Assembly: GCA_964569795.1 (NCBI GenBank) | Contig: CAZMVB010000002.1 | Coordinates: 1-64,000, forward strand | Length of the DNA: 64,000 bases | Direction: 5' to 3' | Origin: JAHJDS01 sp964569795 | GTDB taxonomy: Bacteria > Desulfobacterota > Desulfarculia > Desulfarculales > JAHJDS01 | In this document: positions 42,182 through 50,964 of the stretch, in pieces | Layout of the letters: every line of letters starts with the position of its first letter | Numbering within the stretch: the first letter of the stretch is position 1 | The notes under the pieces: generated by a model | What the model was told of the DNA's origin: nothing | What the model saw: the letters and a program-made list of their open reading frames with translations, nothing else | The model's database searches: none | Program-made: the position numbers and the translations under genes

Positions 42182-42206
42182 CAACCAGACCTCTTTCTGA
42201 TAGCAA
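42178..42206 (+). promoter_or_regulatory. Possible promoter for hpf at the end of rpoN
   Basis: TTGACA (42178-42183) overlaps the rpoN stop codon, and TAGCAA lies 17 bases downstream (42201-42206). A 47-base leader then precedes hpf. Confidence 0.4.
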
Positions 42207-42252
42207 AGTAAGCTTTCCACCCAAGCCCAAGGGCGGTCAGGAGAAGTAAGGA

Positions 42253-42804
42253 ATGCAACTGTCAGTCACCTTCCGACACGTCGAACCTTCGGACTCGCTG
42301 AAGGCCTACGCCGAGGAGAAACTGGAGAAAATCGAGCGGCTTCTCGATGCGCCGCTGACCGCGGCCGTGGTCCTGTCGATCGAGAAGTTCAGACACGTCG
42401 TGGACGTCACCCTCAACGCGGACGGGTTCACCGTCCACAGCAACGAGGTCACCGGCGACCTCTTTTCGGCCATCGACCTGGCCACGGACAAGATCGAACG
42501 GCAGATCAAGCGCCGTCGGGAAAAGGTCCGCAACCGCAAGGGGCGGCCCCACTCCTACCGGATCGACGTGGTCCAGGTCGGCCTGGGGGCCCCGGGACCC
42601 GAGGGCCAGGCCGAACCCGAACCGCGCATCATCGAAACCAATCGCCTCGTCGCCGCGCCCATGGACGTGGACGAGGCGGCCGGCCATCTGGCCGGCACCA
42701 ACGAGGACTTTTTCGTGTTCACCAACGCCCGAACCGACACCATCAACGTCATCTATCGGCGCAAGGACGGTCACTTCGGGCTGTTTGAACCCTACAGCAG
42801 TTGA
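42253..42804 (+). CDS. hpf: Ribosome hibernation-promoting factor, long form
   Basis: The 183-residue protein has the N-terminal S30AE ribosome-binding domain (about 1-100, FRHVEPSDSLKAYAEEKLEKI and DLATDKIERQIKRRREKVR) and a C-terminal dimerisation domain (about 125-183, NRLVAAPMDVDEAAGHLAG and VIYRRKDGHFGLFEP). Long HPF makes 100S ribosome dimers in resting cells. The start is ATG 42253, with CAGGAGAAG upstream. Confidence 0.95.
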   Translation: MQLSVTFRHVEPSDSLKAYAEEKLEKIERLLDAPLTAAVVLSIEKFRHVVDVTLNADGFTVHSNEVTGDLFSAIDLATDKIERQIKRRREKVRNRKGRPHSYRIDVVQVGLGAPGPEGQAEPEPRIIETNRLVAAPMDVDEAAGHLAGTNEDFFVFTNARTDTINVIYRRKDGHFGLFEPYSS

Positions 42805-42806
42805 GT

Positions 42807-43268
42807 ATGCACCTGACCGAACTACTCAGCCCGGACTCGATCATCGCCGAGCTCAAGGGCCGGGACAAACCGGCGGTCCTGGAGGAACTGGCGTCGGTCC
42901 TGATCCCCAAGAGTCCGGAGCTGGACCTGGACGATCTGGTCAACGTACTCCTCGAGCGGGAAAAACTGGGCAGCACCGGCATCGGCGACGGCATCGCCAT
43001 CCCCCACGGCAAGGTCCCCCACCTGGATCGGCTGCTGGTCTCCTTCGGCCGGACCTCGGAGGGGGTCTCCTTTGACGCCATGGACGACCGCCCGGTCTTC
43101 CTCTTCTTCCTCCTCGTCGCTCCCGAGACCTCGGCCGGGCTGCACCTCAAGGCCCTGGCCAAGATTTCCCGCCTGCTCCAGGACCACACCCTGAAAAAAT
43201 CGCTCCGGGAGGCCCAGGACCCGAACGCCATATTCGACCTGATCAGCCGGTGGGAACAGAGGCCCTAG
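42807..43268 (+). CDS. ptsN: PTS nitrogen-regulatory-type EIIA protein (PtsN-like)
   Basis: The 153-residue EIIA-fructose/Ntr domain protein has its phosphorylatable histidine at H67 in GDGIAIPHGKVPHLDRL, followed by DRPVFLFFLLVAPE. It is probably part of a regulatory phosphotransfer chain rather than sugar uptake, given its place beside rpoN, hpf and rapZ. ATG 42807 is used. An in-frame TTG at 42801 overlaps the hpf stop and would add two residues. Confidence 0.9.
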   Translation: MHLTELLSPDSIIAELKGRDKPAVLEELASVLIPKSPELDLDDLVNVLLEREKLGSTGIGDGIAIPHGKVPHLDRLLVSFGRTSEGVSFDAMDDRPVFLFFLLVAPETSAGLHLKALAKISRLLQDHTLKKSLREAQDPNAIFDLISRWEQRP

Positions 43269-43371
43269 CCCGGACAATTCTTCAAATCGCCGGGGCAAGG
43301 CCGGCGTCGGGCCGGGCCCCCGGTTCCGCGGCCTCACCCCCGTCCGACCCGGCCGGTCGCCGGGAGGGTCC

Positions 43372-44250
43372 ATGAAACGAACCGCGGCCGCCTCCGGAAC
43401 CCGAGTCATCATCGTCACCGGCCTGTCCGGGTCCGGCAAGACCACGGTGCTGCACACCCTCGAGGACCTGGGGTTCTACTGCGTGGACAACCTGCCCGTC
43501 GCCCTGCTGCCCTCCTTTCTCCACCTGCCCCGGGGCTTTTCCCGAGACGTCTTCCGCTGCGCCCTGGTCATGGATTCCCGCCAGAGCGGCTTCGTGGAAC
43601 GATACCCGGCCGTGTTCGAGCGCCTGGACGGGGAGGGGTATCACCTGGAAATACTCTTTCTGGAGTGCTCGGACACGACCCTGGTCCGCCGCTTTTCCGA
43701 GACCCGCCGCCACCACCCCCTGGCCCAGGGGGGATCGGTCAGCGACGGCATCCGGCGGGAGCGGGCCATGCTCGCCCCCCTGCGGGAGGCGGCCCGCTGG
43801 GTCCTCGACTCCAGCGACCTGAGCGTGCACCAGCTCCGGGACAGCGTGGTCGAGCTGGTCGCCTCCAAGTCCCGGGAGATGACCCTGACCCTGATGTCCT
43901 TCGGCTACAAGCACGGTCTGCCCCTCGAGGCGGACATGGTCATCGACATCCGGTTTCTGCCCAATCCCTACTTCGTCGATGACCTCCGGCCCCTGGCCGG
44001 GCGGGACCGGAAGGTCAGGGACTACGTCCTGACCAATCCCGAGACGGGTGATTTTCTGGACAGGCTGGTCGAGTTCCTGGATTTCCTGCTGCCCCGGTAT
44101 CATCGGGAGGGCAAGGCCTACCTGACCATCGCCGTGGGCTGCACCGGCGGCCGGCACCGGTCCGTGGCCCTGGTCGATGAACTGGCCCGAAGACTGGCCG
44201 ACAAACCCTATCGACTCAGCATCAGACACCGCGACGCTGATCTGAACTAG
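43372..44250 (+). CDS. rapZ: RapZ family P-loop nucleotide-binding protein
   Basis: The 292-residue protein matches RapZ/YvcJ. Walker A is GLSGSGKTT (17-25), then LEDLGFYCVDNLPVALLP, and the C-terminal domain has VDDLRPLAGRD and VGCTGGRHRSVAL. In enterobacteria RapZ delivers GlmZ RNA to RNase E in glucosamine-6-phosphate sensing. The RNA role is not established in Desulfobacterota. The ATG at 43372 has a GGGAGGG site. Confidence 0.93.
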   Translation: MKRTAAASGTRVIIVTGLSGSGKTTVLHTLEDLGFYCVDNLPVALLPSFLHLPRGFSRDVFRCALVMDSRQSGFVERYPAVFERLDGEGYHLEILFLECSDTTLVRRFSETRRHHPLAQGGSVSDGIRRERAMLAPLREAARWVLDSSDLSVHQLRDSVVELVASKSREMTLTLMSFGYKHGLPLEADMVIDIRFLPNPYFVDDLRPLAGRDRKVRDYVLTNPETGDFLDRLVEFLDFLLPRYHREGKAYLTIAVGCTGGRHRSVALVDELARRLADKPYRLSIRHRDADLN

Positions 44251-44259
44251 GAGAGCATA

Positions 44260-44673
44260 GTGATCGGGATGGTAACCGTGACCCATCTGGACATGGGCGC
44301 CGAGGTCGTTCGGGCCGCCGAATTCATTCTGGGCAAGATTCCCCGGGTGGCCTCGGTGGCCATCGGCCAGCAGGTGGCGCCCGACGACATCAAGTCCGAA
44401 ATCGAGGCGGCCATCGCCGGGGTGGACGAAGGCCAGGGGGTGCTGATCCTGACCGACATGTTCGGGGGCACCCCGGCCAATCTGTCCCTGGTCTTCCTGG
44501 AACCCGGCCGGGTCGAGGTCCTGACCGGGATCAACCTGCCCATGGTCATCAAACTGGCCGAGCTGAGGGACAAGTACCCCCTGGCCGAACTGGCGGCCCG
44601 GGTGCGTGACTACGGCCGCCGGTCGATTTCCATCGCCGGCGAGATCCTCCAGAAGGACGCCGGTGACAAATGA
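44260..44673 (+). CDS. PTS mannose-family EIIA component
   Basis: The 137-residue protein is a single EIIA-Man domain. The phosphohistidine is H9 in MVTVTHLDMGAEVV, and GVLILTDMFGGTPANLSL is the family signature. No IIB, IIC or IID permease gene accompanies it, so it is probably a regulatory phosphoacceptor working with HPr and EI encoded elsewhere. GTG 44260 starts 9 bases after rapZ. Confidence 0.88.
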   Translation: MIGMVTVTHLDMGAEVVRAAEFILGKIPRVASVAIGQQVAPDDIKSEIEAAIAGVDEGQGVLILTDMFGGTPANLSLVFLEPGRVEVLTGINLPMVIKLAELRDKYPLAELAARVRDYGRRSISIAGEILQKDAGDK

Positions 44674-45130
44674 GCGGTCCTCGAGCCGGGGCTGGCGGCT
44701 GGCCGAACTGGGCCGCGCCCACCTGGACCGCATCCTGAGCATCGAGCTGTCCTGTTTCACCGCCCCCTGGACCCGGGGACATTTCGAGCGTCAACTCGCC
44801 CAAAAACAGATCCTGGCCCTGGGGGCCTTCTGCCCCCGCCGGGGCCTCCTGGAAGGGTACCTGATCGCCTGGCCGGTGCTGGGCGAGGTCCACCTGATGA
44901 ACCTGGCCGTGCATCCCGCCCGGCGCCGACGGGGCATCGGCGGCGCCCTCCTGGACGAGCTGCTCCGCCGGGCCGAAAGCGAGGGCTGGTCCCCGATCTG
45001 GCTCGAGGTCCGGCCCTCCAACGAGCCCGCCCTGGCCCTCTACGCCTCCCGCGATTTCCGGATCGTCGGCCGCCGACCCGAGTATTACGTGGACACCGGC
45101 GAGGACGCCCTCCTGCTCCGCTGGGGATGA
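44663..45130 (+). CDS. rimI: GNAT N-acetyltransferase, RimI-like
   Basis: The 155-residue protein has the GNAT acetyl-CoA loop NLAVHPARRRRGIGGALLDELL and the later EVRPSNEPALALYASRDF typical of RimI, which acetylates the N-terminal alanine of ribosomal protein S18. The start is GTG 44663, overlapping the EIIA stop. Another GNAT substrate is possible. Confidence 0.75.
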   Translation: MTNERSSSRGWRLAELGRAHLDRILSIELSCFTAPWTRGHFERQLAQKQILALGAFCPRRGLLEGYLIAWPVLGEVHLMNLAVHPARRRRGIGGALLDELLRRAESEGWSPIWLEVRPSNEPALALYASRDFRIVGRRPEYYVDTGEDALLLRWG

Positions 45131-45136
45131 CCGCCC

Positions 45137-45165
45137 TTTACTCGCCCCGTCAATCGTCATATAAT
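45137..45165 (+). promoter_or_regulatory. Promoter for gap
   Basis: TTTACT (45137-45142) and a perfect TATAAT (45160-45165) are 17 bases apart, followed by an AAGGAGG ribosome site near 45188-45194. Confidence 0.75.
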
Positions 45166-45204
45166 TGTTTCATTCCCATTCAACTCAAGGAGGCAAGACA
45201 GGAC

Positions 45205-46215
45205 ATGGCCGTCAAAGTCGCCATTAACGGATTCGGTCGTATCGGCCGCCTGCTGACACGTTATCTGGCCCCCGGGCACCCGGACCTGGACCTGGTGGCC
45301 GTCAACTCCCGGGCCGATTCGCACACCTTGGCCCACCTGCTCAAGTACGATTCGGTCCACGGCCGCTATGACCACGACATCGCCTATGACGAGGAGTCGC
45401 TGACCGTGGCCGGGAAAAAGATCCACATCTCCCGCATCGCCGACCCGCCGGACCTGCCCTGGTCCGAGCTGGGGGTGGGGATCGCCCTGGAGACGACCGG
45501 CAAGTTCACCAAGGCCGAGGCCGCCTCCGGGCATCTGTCGGCCGGGGCCAAAAAGGTCATCATCGGCGCGCCGGGCAAGGGGGCCATCGACGGCACCTTT
45601 GTCTATAACGTCAACCACGCCGAGTACGACCCCCGGAAACACAACGTCATCTCGGCCGCCTCGTGCACCACCAACTGCCTGGCCCCGGTGGCCAAGGTCC
45701 TCCAGGACCAGTTCGGCATCGAGTCAGGCCTGATGACCACCATTCACTCCTACACCATGAGCCAGCGCCTCCTGGACGGCTCCCACAAGGACCTCCGGCG
45801 GGGGCGGGCGGCGGCCATGTCCATCATCCCGACCACCACCGGCGCCGCCCGGGCGGTGACCCTGGTCATCCCCGCCCTGACCGGCCGGCTGGACGGCATG
45901 TCCATCCGGGTGCCCACCCCCAACGTCTCCCTGGTGGACCTGACGGCCCACATGGCCCGGGAGGTGACCATCGAGGAGGTCAACGCCGCGGTCAAGGCCG
46001 CCGCCGACGGGCCGATGAAGGACACCCTGGCCTACTGCGAGGAGCCCCTGGTCAGCATCGACTTCTGCTCCAGTGCGGCCGGCTCCACCTTCGACTCCCT
46101 GACGACCATGGTCACCGGCGGGCGCCTGCTCAAGGTCCTGTCCTGGTACGACAACGAATCCGGCTTTTCGCACCAGATGGTCAGACTGGCCGCCCACGTG
46201 GCCCGACTGATGTAG
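45205..46215 (+). CDS. gap: Glyceraldehyde-3-phosphate dehydrogenase, type I
   Basis: The 336-residue enzyme oxidises glyceraldehyde 3-phosphate with phosphate and NAD. The NAD fold starts with VAINGFGRIGRLL, and the catalytic cysteine is C154 in SAASCTTNCLAP. WYDNESGFSHQMV lies near the end. ATG 45205 fits the ribosome site and the conserved N terminus. An upstream in-frame start at 45127 would place coding sequence over the promoter. It begins the gap-pgk-tpiA-secG operon. Confidence 0.98.
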   Translation: MAVKVAINGFGRIGRLLTRYLAPGHPDLDLVAVNSRADSHTLAHLLKYDSVHGRYDHDIAYDEESLTVAGKKIHISRIADPPDLPWSELGVGIALETTGKFTKAEAASGHLSAGAKKVIIGAPGKGAIDGTFVYNVNHAEYDPRKHNVISAASCTTNCLAPVAKVLQDQFGIESGLMTTIHSYTMSQRLLDGSHKDLRRGRAAAMSIIPTTTGAARAVTLVIPALTGRLDGMSIRVPTPNVSLVDLTAHMAREVTIEEVNAAVKAAADGPMKDTLAYCEEPLVSIDFCSSAAGSTFDSLTTMVTGGRLLKVLSWYDNESGFSHQMVRLAAHVARLM

Positions 46216-46224
46216 GAGGCCGCC

Positions 46225-47454
46225 GTGCAATACATCAACGAAATGGACCTTCGGGAGAAAAAGGTCCTGGTCCGGGTGGACTTCAACGTCCCCTACGACG
46301 AGCACATGACCATCGTCGATGACCACCGCATCCGGCGGGAACTGCACACCATCAACTATCTCCTGGATGAAAAGGCCAAGATCATCCTCTGCTCCCACTA
46401 CGGCCGGCCCAAGGGGCACGAGAGCAAGGCCTCGCTCAAGCCCGTGGCCCGGCGACTGTCCCGGCTGCTGGACCTGCCGGTGGCCATGGCCGACGACTGC
46501 GTCGGCCCCGAGGTCGAGGCCATGGTCGAGAAGATGAAGCCCGGCGACATCCTGCTTCTGGAGAACTTGCGCTACCACCCGGGCGAGACCAAGAACGACC
46601 CCGAGTTCGCCCGGGAGCTGGCCCAGCTGTGCGACGTGTACATCAACGACGCCTTCGCCGTCAGCCACCGGGCCCACGCCTCGGTGGACGCCATCACCCA
46701 GTTCGTGCCCGAGAGCGGGGCCGGCTACACCATGAAGGACGAGCTGTCCTATTTCGCCCGGTCCCTGGTCGATCCCCGGCGGCCGGTGGCCGTGGTCATC
46801 GGCGGCTCCAAGGCCGTCACCAAGCTCGAGGCCCTGGACAACCTGCTGGATCACGTGGAGAAGATGCTCGTCGGCGGGGCCATGGCCAACAACTTCATCA
46901 AGGCCCAGGGCTACGAGGTCGGCGAATCGCTCTACGTCGAGGACCTGGTCGAGGTGGCCCGCTGCCTCATCGGGCGGGCCCGGGAGCTGGACGTCAATCT
47001 CTATCTGCCCGTGGACTGCGTCATCGCCGAAAAGGTCGAGCCCCAGGCCGAGGCCAAGATCGTCCCCATCCAGGAGGTCCCGCCGGGCTGGCACATCCTG
47101 GACATCGGCCCGGCCACCGTCCAGCTCTACCGGTCGGCCCTGGCGGGCTGCAAGACCATCATCTGGAACGGGCCGATGGGCCTGTTCGAGATGGACGCCT
47201 TTTCCCGGGGAACCATGGCCCTGGTCGATATCGTGGCCAATTCGTACTCCTTGACCATCATCGGCGGCGGGGACACCGACGTGGCCGTGTCCCGGGCCGG
47301 GGTGGCCGACCGGATTTCCTACATCTCGACCGGCGGCGGCGCCTTCCTCCAGATCTTGACCGGCGGCGAACTGCCCGGCGTCACCGCCCTGGGCGGCCAT
47401 ACCGGACTGGAAAGGATGCTGGGCAAGGACTCCTGCTTCGCCGCCGCCTCCTGA
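46225..47454 (+). CDS. pgk: Phosphoglycerate kinase
   Basis: The 409-residue enzyme transfers phosphate from 1,3-bisphosphoglycerate to ADP. Motifs are KKVLVRVDFNVPYDE, ILLLENLRYHPGETKNDPEF, NDAFAVSHRAHAS, KVVIGG-like VVIGGSKAVTKLEAL, IWNGPMGLFEMDAF and IIGGGDTDVAVSRAG. The start is GTG 46225, 9 bases after gap. Confidence 0.97.
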   Translation: MQYINEMDLREKKVLVRVDFNVPYDEHMTIVDDHRIRRELHTINYLLDEKAKIILCSHYGRPKGHESKASLKPVARRLSRLLDLPVAMADDCVGPEVEAMVEKMKPGDILLLENLRYHPGETKNDPEFARELAQLCDVYINDAFAVSHRAHASVDAITQFVPESGAGYTMKDELSYFARSLVDPRRPVAVVIGGSKAVTKLEALDNLLDHVEKMLVGGAMANNFIKAQGYEVGESLYVEDLVEVARCLIGRARELDVNLYLPVDCVIAEKVEPQAEAKIVPIQEVPPGWHILDIGPATVQLYRSALAGCKTIIWNGPMGLFEMDAFSRGTMALVDIVANSYSLTIIGGGDTDVAVSRAGVADRISYISTGGGAFLQILTGGELPGVTALGGHTGLERMLGKDSCFAAAS

Positions 47455-47472
47455 AGCTCGACCGGGGGACCC

Positions 47473-48225
47473 ATGTCGCGCCGACCGCTCATCGCCGCCA
47501 ACTGGAAAATGAACAAGACCGTCCCCGAGGCGCTCGCCTTCCTGGACGACCTCAAGGCCGGACTCGCCGCTGACGAGCCGGCCGAGGTGGCCATCGCCCC
47601 GCCCTTCACCGCCCTGGAGGCCGTGGGCCGGCATCTGGCCGGCACGGCCGTCGGCCTGGCCGCCCAGAACCTCCACTGGGAGGAGAAAGGGGCCTTCACC
47701 GGCGAGATCTCGGCGGTGATGCTCAGGCAGCTGGGCTGCCAATACGTCATCGTCGGACACTCCGAGCGCCGCCAGCTCTTCGGGGAGACCGACCAGACCG
47801 TCAACCTCCGGCTCCGGGCCGCCGGCCTTCACGGCCTGACGCCCATCCTGTGCCTGGGCGAGACCCAGGAGGAGCGGGAGTCCGGCCGGACCAACGAGGT
47901 CCTGACCACCCAGCTCACCCGGGCCATCGAGGGCCTCTACCCCGATCCCCTGGCCGAACTGGTCGTCGCCTACGAACCGATCTGGGCCATCGGCACCGGG
48001 CTGACCGCCTCCGTGGATCAGGCCCAGGAGGCCCAGGCCCACCTCCGGCTGCTGCTGGCCCGGATCACCGACAAAAAACTTGCCAATCAGACCCGAATCC
48101 TGTATGGTGGTTCAGTTAAGCCGGAGAACGTCAGCTCCCTGATGGCCATGCCCGACCTGGATGGGGCCCTGGTCGGGGGAGCTTCGCTGACCGCCGAGAG
48201 TTTCATCGGCATCATTCATTTCTGA
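47473..48225 (+). CDS. tpiA: Triosephosphate isomerase
   Basis: The 250-residue TIM barrel carries the full signature set: ANWKMNKT, the electrophilic His in VIVGHSERRQLF, the catalytic Glu in VAYEPIWAIGTG, and the phosphate loop YGGSVKPEN. It lies in the glycolytic operon between pgk and secG. Confidence 0.98.
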   Translation: MSRRPLIAANWKMNKTVPEALAFLDDLKAGLAADEPAEVAIAPPFTALEAVGRHLAGTAVGLAAQNLHWEEKGAFTGEISAVMLRQLGCQYVIVGHSERRQLFGETDQTVNLRLRAAGLHGLTPILCLGETQEERESGRTNEVLTTQLTRAIEGLYPDPLAELVVAYEPIWAIGTGLTASVDQAQEAQAHLRLLLARITDKKLANQTRILYGGSVKPENVSSLMAMPDLDGALVGGASLTAESFIGIIHF

Positions 48226-48237
48226 CGGGTTTTTGTC

Positions 48238-48465
48238 ATGCATACGGCCCTGATCATTCTTCACGTCCTGGCCAGTTTGACCTTGATCGTCTTGGTCTTG
48301 CTGCAGACGGGCAAGGGGTCGGACATCGGTGCCGTGTTCGGCGGGTCGAGCCAGACCCTGTTCGGCAGCACCGGCGCGGCCACCTTCTTGACCAAGGTGA
48401 CCACGGTGGTGGCGGTAATCTTCATTTTCACCTCGTTGGCCCTGTACATCCTGGCCACCTACTGA
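48238..48465 (+). CDS. secG: Preprotein translocase subunit SecG
   Basis: The 75-residue protein has two membrane helices (about 4-20 and 52-74) joined by the conserved LLQTGKGSDIGAVFGGSSQTLFG loop (in pieces), which is diagnostic of SecG. It assists SecYE-SecA export. Position after tpiA and before a tRNA-Leu is common in bacteria. Confidence 0.95.
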   Translation: MHTALIILHVLASLTLIVLVLLQTGKGSDIGAVFGGSSQTLFGSTGAATFLTKVTTVVAVIFIFTSLALYILATY

Positions 48466-48489
48466 CCGAGGGGGCCGGCGTTCCGAATT

Positions 48490-48576
48490 GCCGAAGTGGT
48501 GGAATTAGGTAGACACGCCATCTTGAGGGGGTGGTGGGCGACGCCCGTGCGGGTTCAAATCCCGCCTTCGGCACCA
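48490..48576 (+). tRNA. tRNA-Leu (anticodon GAG)
   Basis: The 87-base sequence folds as a class II tRNA. The acceptor stem is GCCGAAG with CTTCGGC, the discriminator is A, and CCA is encoded. The anticodon stem CCATC/GGTGG holds the loop TTGAGGG, giving anticodon GAG at 48525-48527. A long variable arm (GGTGGGCGACGCCC) and the T loop GGTTCAAATCC are present. It reads CUC and CUU, the former being common in this GC-rich genome. Confidence 0.96.
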
Positions 48577-48778
48577 TAACTGCTTTAAGTTACTAGATAA
48601 TATTACCCCGATCTTCGCGCTTCCCACTGCTTTCCCCACAAGGTGATGGCCGCGGTCCCCCGGATCGTTCCCTGGAGAGGTCCACCCGGTTCAACCGGAA
48701 AAAGATCGCCCGCCAACGCCTGAAATGAGGCAAAACCAGGCCGGTTGTGATAAAAATTAGGGCAAGGGGAATCTCGCC
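48577..48778. other. Intergenic stretch before the GntR gene
   Basis: About 200 bases with no coding pattern. GGTTGTGATAAAAATT (48743-48758) resembles an extended -10 for the regulator and matches motifs seen before other genes in the window. No convincing -35 was found. Confidence 0.35.
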
Positions 48779-49453
48779 TTGGAACCATCGGCCCATCACA
48801 AACCACCGCTTCGGGAGACGATCCTCCAGCAACTGATCGAGGACATCATGACCGGGCGGCTGGGTGATGGTGAAAAGCTCTCCGAGGTCCACCTGGCTCG
48901 GCGGTTCCAGGTCAGCCGGACCCCGATCCGCGAGGCCCTGGTCCAGCTGGAAAAACTGGGTTTCGTGGCCCTTCGGAAAAACGTCGGCGGCGTGGTCAGG
49001 AAGATGACCCCCCAGGGCGTCAGCGAGATCTTCGAGATCATCGCCCTCCTGGAGGGACAGGCGGTCGAATCGTGCGGGGTCAGGGGCCTGGGACGAGACG
49101 ACTGGGAGACCCTGGAAGACCTGCAGCGCCGGTTGACGGACCTGGCCGCCGGCCGTCAGTACCAGGCCTATTTCGACCTGAACCATTATTTCCACATCTT
49201 TTTCACGGAAAGGTGCGGCAATCAGACCCTGCACGAGATGGTCCGCCAGCAGAGGGAACGGGTTTACCGCATCGTCTCCCGGGGCAGCACCGTCCCCAGC
49301 CGGATCGATCTCTACCTGGAAATGCATCGCAACATCATCCAGGCCCTCAAGGACGACCAGTCCGAGCCGGCCGGCCGGTTGATGACGGCCCACGTCCGGG
49401 AGGCCGGCGTGTTCGTCGCCCAGGAGATGACCCGTCAGCAGGGACCGGGGTAA
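48779..49453 (+). CDS. GntR-family regulator with FCD ligand domain
   Basis: The 224-residue protein has an N-terminal winged helix (about 8-75, LRETILQQLIEDIMTGRLGDGEKLSEVHLARRF in pieces, then VSRTPIREALVQLEKLGFV) and a C-terminal helical FCD domain (about 85-215) that binds carboxylate ligands, often with a metal. The start is TTG 48779 after AAGGGGAA. It probably controls the thiolase and dehydrogenase genes just downstream, responding to an organic acid or acyl-CoA-derived signal. Confidence 0.88.
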   Translation: MEPSAHHKPPLRETILQQLIEDIMTGRLGDGEKLSEVHLARRFQVSRTPIREALVQLEKLGFVALRKNVGGVVRKMTPQGVSEIFEIIALLEGQAVESCGVRGLGRDDWETLEDLQRRLTDLAAGRQYQAYFDLNHYFHIFFTERCGNQTLHEMVRQQRERVYRIVSRGSTVPSRIDLYLEMHRNIIQALKDDQSEPAGRLMTAHVREAGVFVAQEMTRQQGPG

Positions 49454-49503
49454 TTCAGGCGGACCGGTGATGCTTGACGTTCAACCGGAGAAATGGCATA
49501 CAT

Positions 49504-49517
49504 TTTTGAATACAAAA
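49504..49517. promoter_or_regulatory. Operator-like inverted repeat between the GntR and thiolase genes
   Basis: TTTTG (49504-49508), AATA, CAAAA (49513-49517) is a perfect 5-bp dyad with a 4-base centre, similar in size to FCD-type GntR sites. It lies in the only AT-rich part of this gap, which otherwise holds only a weak promoter. Confidence 0.4.
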
Positions 49518-49688
49518 CGGGCAATGACCATCTTTCCGGGCTAGAGTGCCACCTCCCTTGAGCCGACTTGTCCTCGTGTTTTCACGGGCCGGACACTCCT
49601 GAATGCGGGTGAAACGGCCCGCGCCCGTTTGACCCCGCGCCGGAGACCTAATAACCTGTATCCCTTCCCTTCACAAGGAGCGATCACC

Positions 49689-50954
49689 GTGCCTCAGGCA
49701 GTCATCGTCAGCGGCCGCCGGACCCCGATCGGGGCCTTTGGCGGCGTATTAAGGGACATCCCGGCCGCGGAACTGGCCGCGACCGTGCTCCGGGCGGCCG
49801 TGGCCGACATCGGATTGGACCCGGGCCTGGTCGAGGACGTGGTCATGGGCCAGGCCTATCAGAACGGCGAGTGCGCCAACGGGGCCCGGCTGGCCCTGCT
49901 CACGGCCGGCTGGCCGGACACGGTCCCCGGCCTGGTCCTGGACCGGCGGTGCTGTTCCGGGGTGGACGCCCTGGGTTACGCCATGATGAAGATCCAGACC
50001 GGGACGGCCGAGGTGGTCGTGGCCGGGGGTATGGAGAGCATGAGCCAGGCCGAGCTGTACCTGCCCGGGTCCATCCGGTGGGGACTGGGCGGCAAGAAGG
50101 ACCCCAAGTGGGGGTTCATGCCCCGGGGACACGGCGCCCTGTCCATGTGGGGCCTGCCCCTGTTCGACCGCATCCAGCGGGCCCGGGTGATGTCCCAGCC
50201 CGTCGAGCGCTACGGCGAGCTCAACTCGATGATGGTCTGGGCCGAGACCGCCGCAAAAAACGAGGGCATCGGCCGCGAGGCGGCGGATCAGTGGGCCCTG
50301 CGCAGCCACCAGCGGGCCGTGGCGGCCATGGCGGCCGGAAAATTTTCAAGCGAGATCGCCGCGGTGAACGTGCCCCAGCGCAAGGGCGAGCCGCGACCGG
50401 TGGACGCGGACGAGACCCCCCGGCCGGACACGACCCTCGATAAATTGGCGCGCCTGCGGCCGGTTTACGAGGGCGGGGTGTGCACCGCCGGCAACTCGTC
50501 CAGCGAGAACGACGGCGCCGTCGCCCTGGTCCTGACGTCGGCGGACAAGGCCCGGGACCTGGGGCTCAATCCCCTGGCCGTGTGCCACACCTTTTCCGTG
50601 GCCGCCTGCGATCCGACCCTGACCTACCCGGCCGTGCCGGCCGCAGTCAGGAAAGCCCTGGACCCGCTGGGCCTCGAGGTGTCCGACCTGGACCTGATCG
50701 AGATCCAGGAGGCCTTTGCCGCGCAGACCCTGGCCGACGGCAAGCTGATGGGACTCACGCCGGCGGACATGGAGGCCAAGGTCAACGTCAACGGCTCGGG
50801 CATCTCCCTGGGCCATCCCATCGGGGCCACCGGGGGGATGCGCCTGCTGACCCTGGTCCGGGAGATGGAGCGGCGTGACGCCCGGAGGGGACTGCTGACC
50901 ATCTGCGGCGGCGGGGGCCTGGGCGTGGCCGCCGTGGTCGAACGGACGTCCTGA
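49689..50954 (+). CDS. Acetyl-CoA acetyltransferase (thiolase)
   Basis: The 421-residue protein condenses or cleaves acyl-CoA units. The nucleophile is C88 in DRRCCSGVDAL. GGMESMSQ, NVNGSGISLGHPIGATGG (His) and the second active cysteine in TICGGGGLG are present. It starts at GTG 49689 with AAGGAGCG upstream. It is slightly longer than typical biosynthetic thiolases because of an insertion around residues 118-150. The pairing with a 3-hydroxyacyl-CoA dehydrogenase points to short-chain acyl-CoA oxidation or butyrate/acetoacetyl-CoA metabolism. Confidence 0.92.
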   Translation: MPQAVIVSGRRTPIGAFGGVLRDIPAAELAATVLRAAVADIGLDPGLVEDVVMGQAYQNGECANGARLALLTAGWPDTVPGLVLDRRCCSGVDALGYAMMKIQTGTAEVVVAGGMESMSQAELYLPGSIRWGLGGKKDPKWGFMPRGHGALSMWGLPLFDRIQRARVMSQPVERYGELNSMMVWAETAAKNEGIGREAADQWALRSHQRAVAAMAAGKFSSEIAAVNVPQRKGEPRPVDADETPRPDTTLDKLARLRPVYEGGVCTAGNSSSENDGAVALVLTSADKARDLGLNPLAVCHTFSVAACDPTLTYPAVPAAVRKALDPLGLEVSDLDLIEIQEAFAAQTLADGKLMGLTPADMEAKVNVNGSGISLGHPIGATGGMRLLTLVREMERRDARRGLLTICGGGGLGVAAVVERTS

Positions 50955-50964
50955 GGAGGACGGA

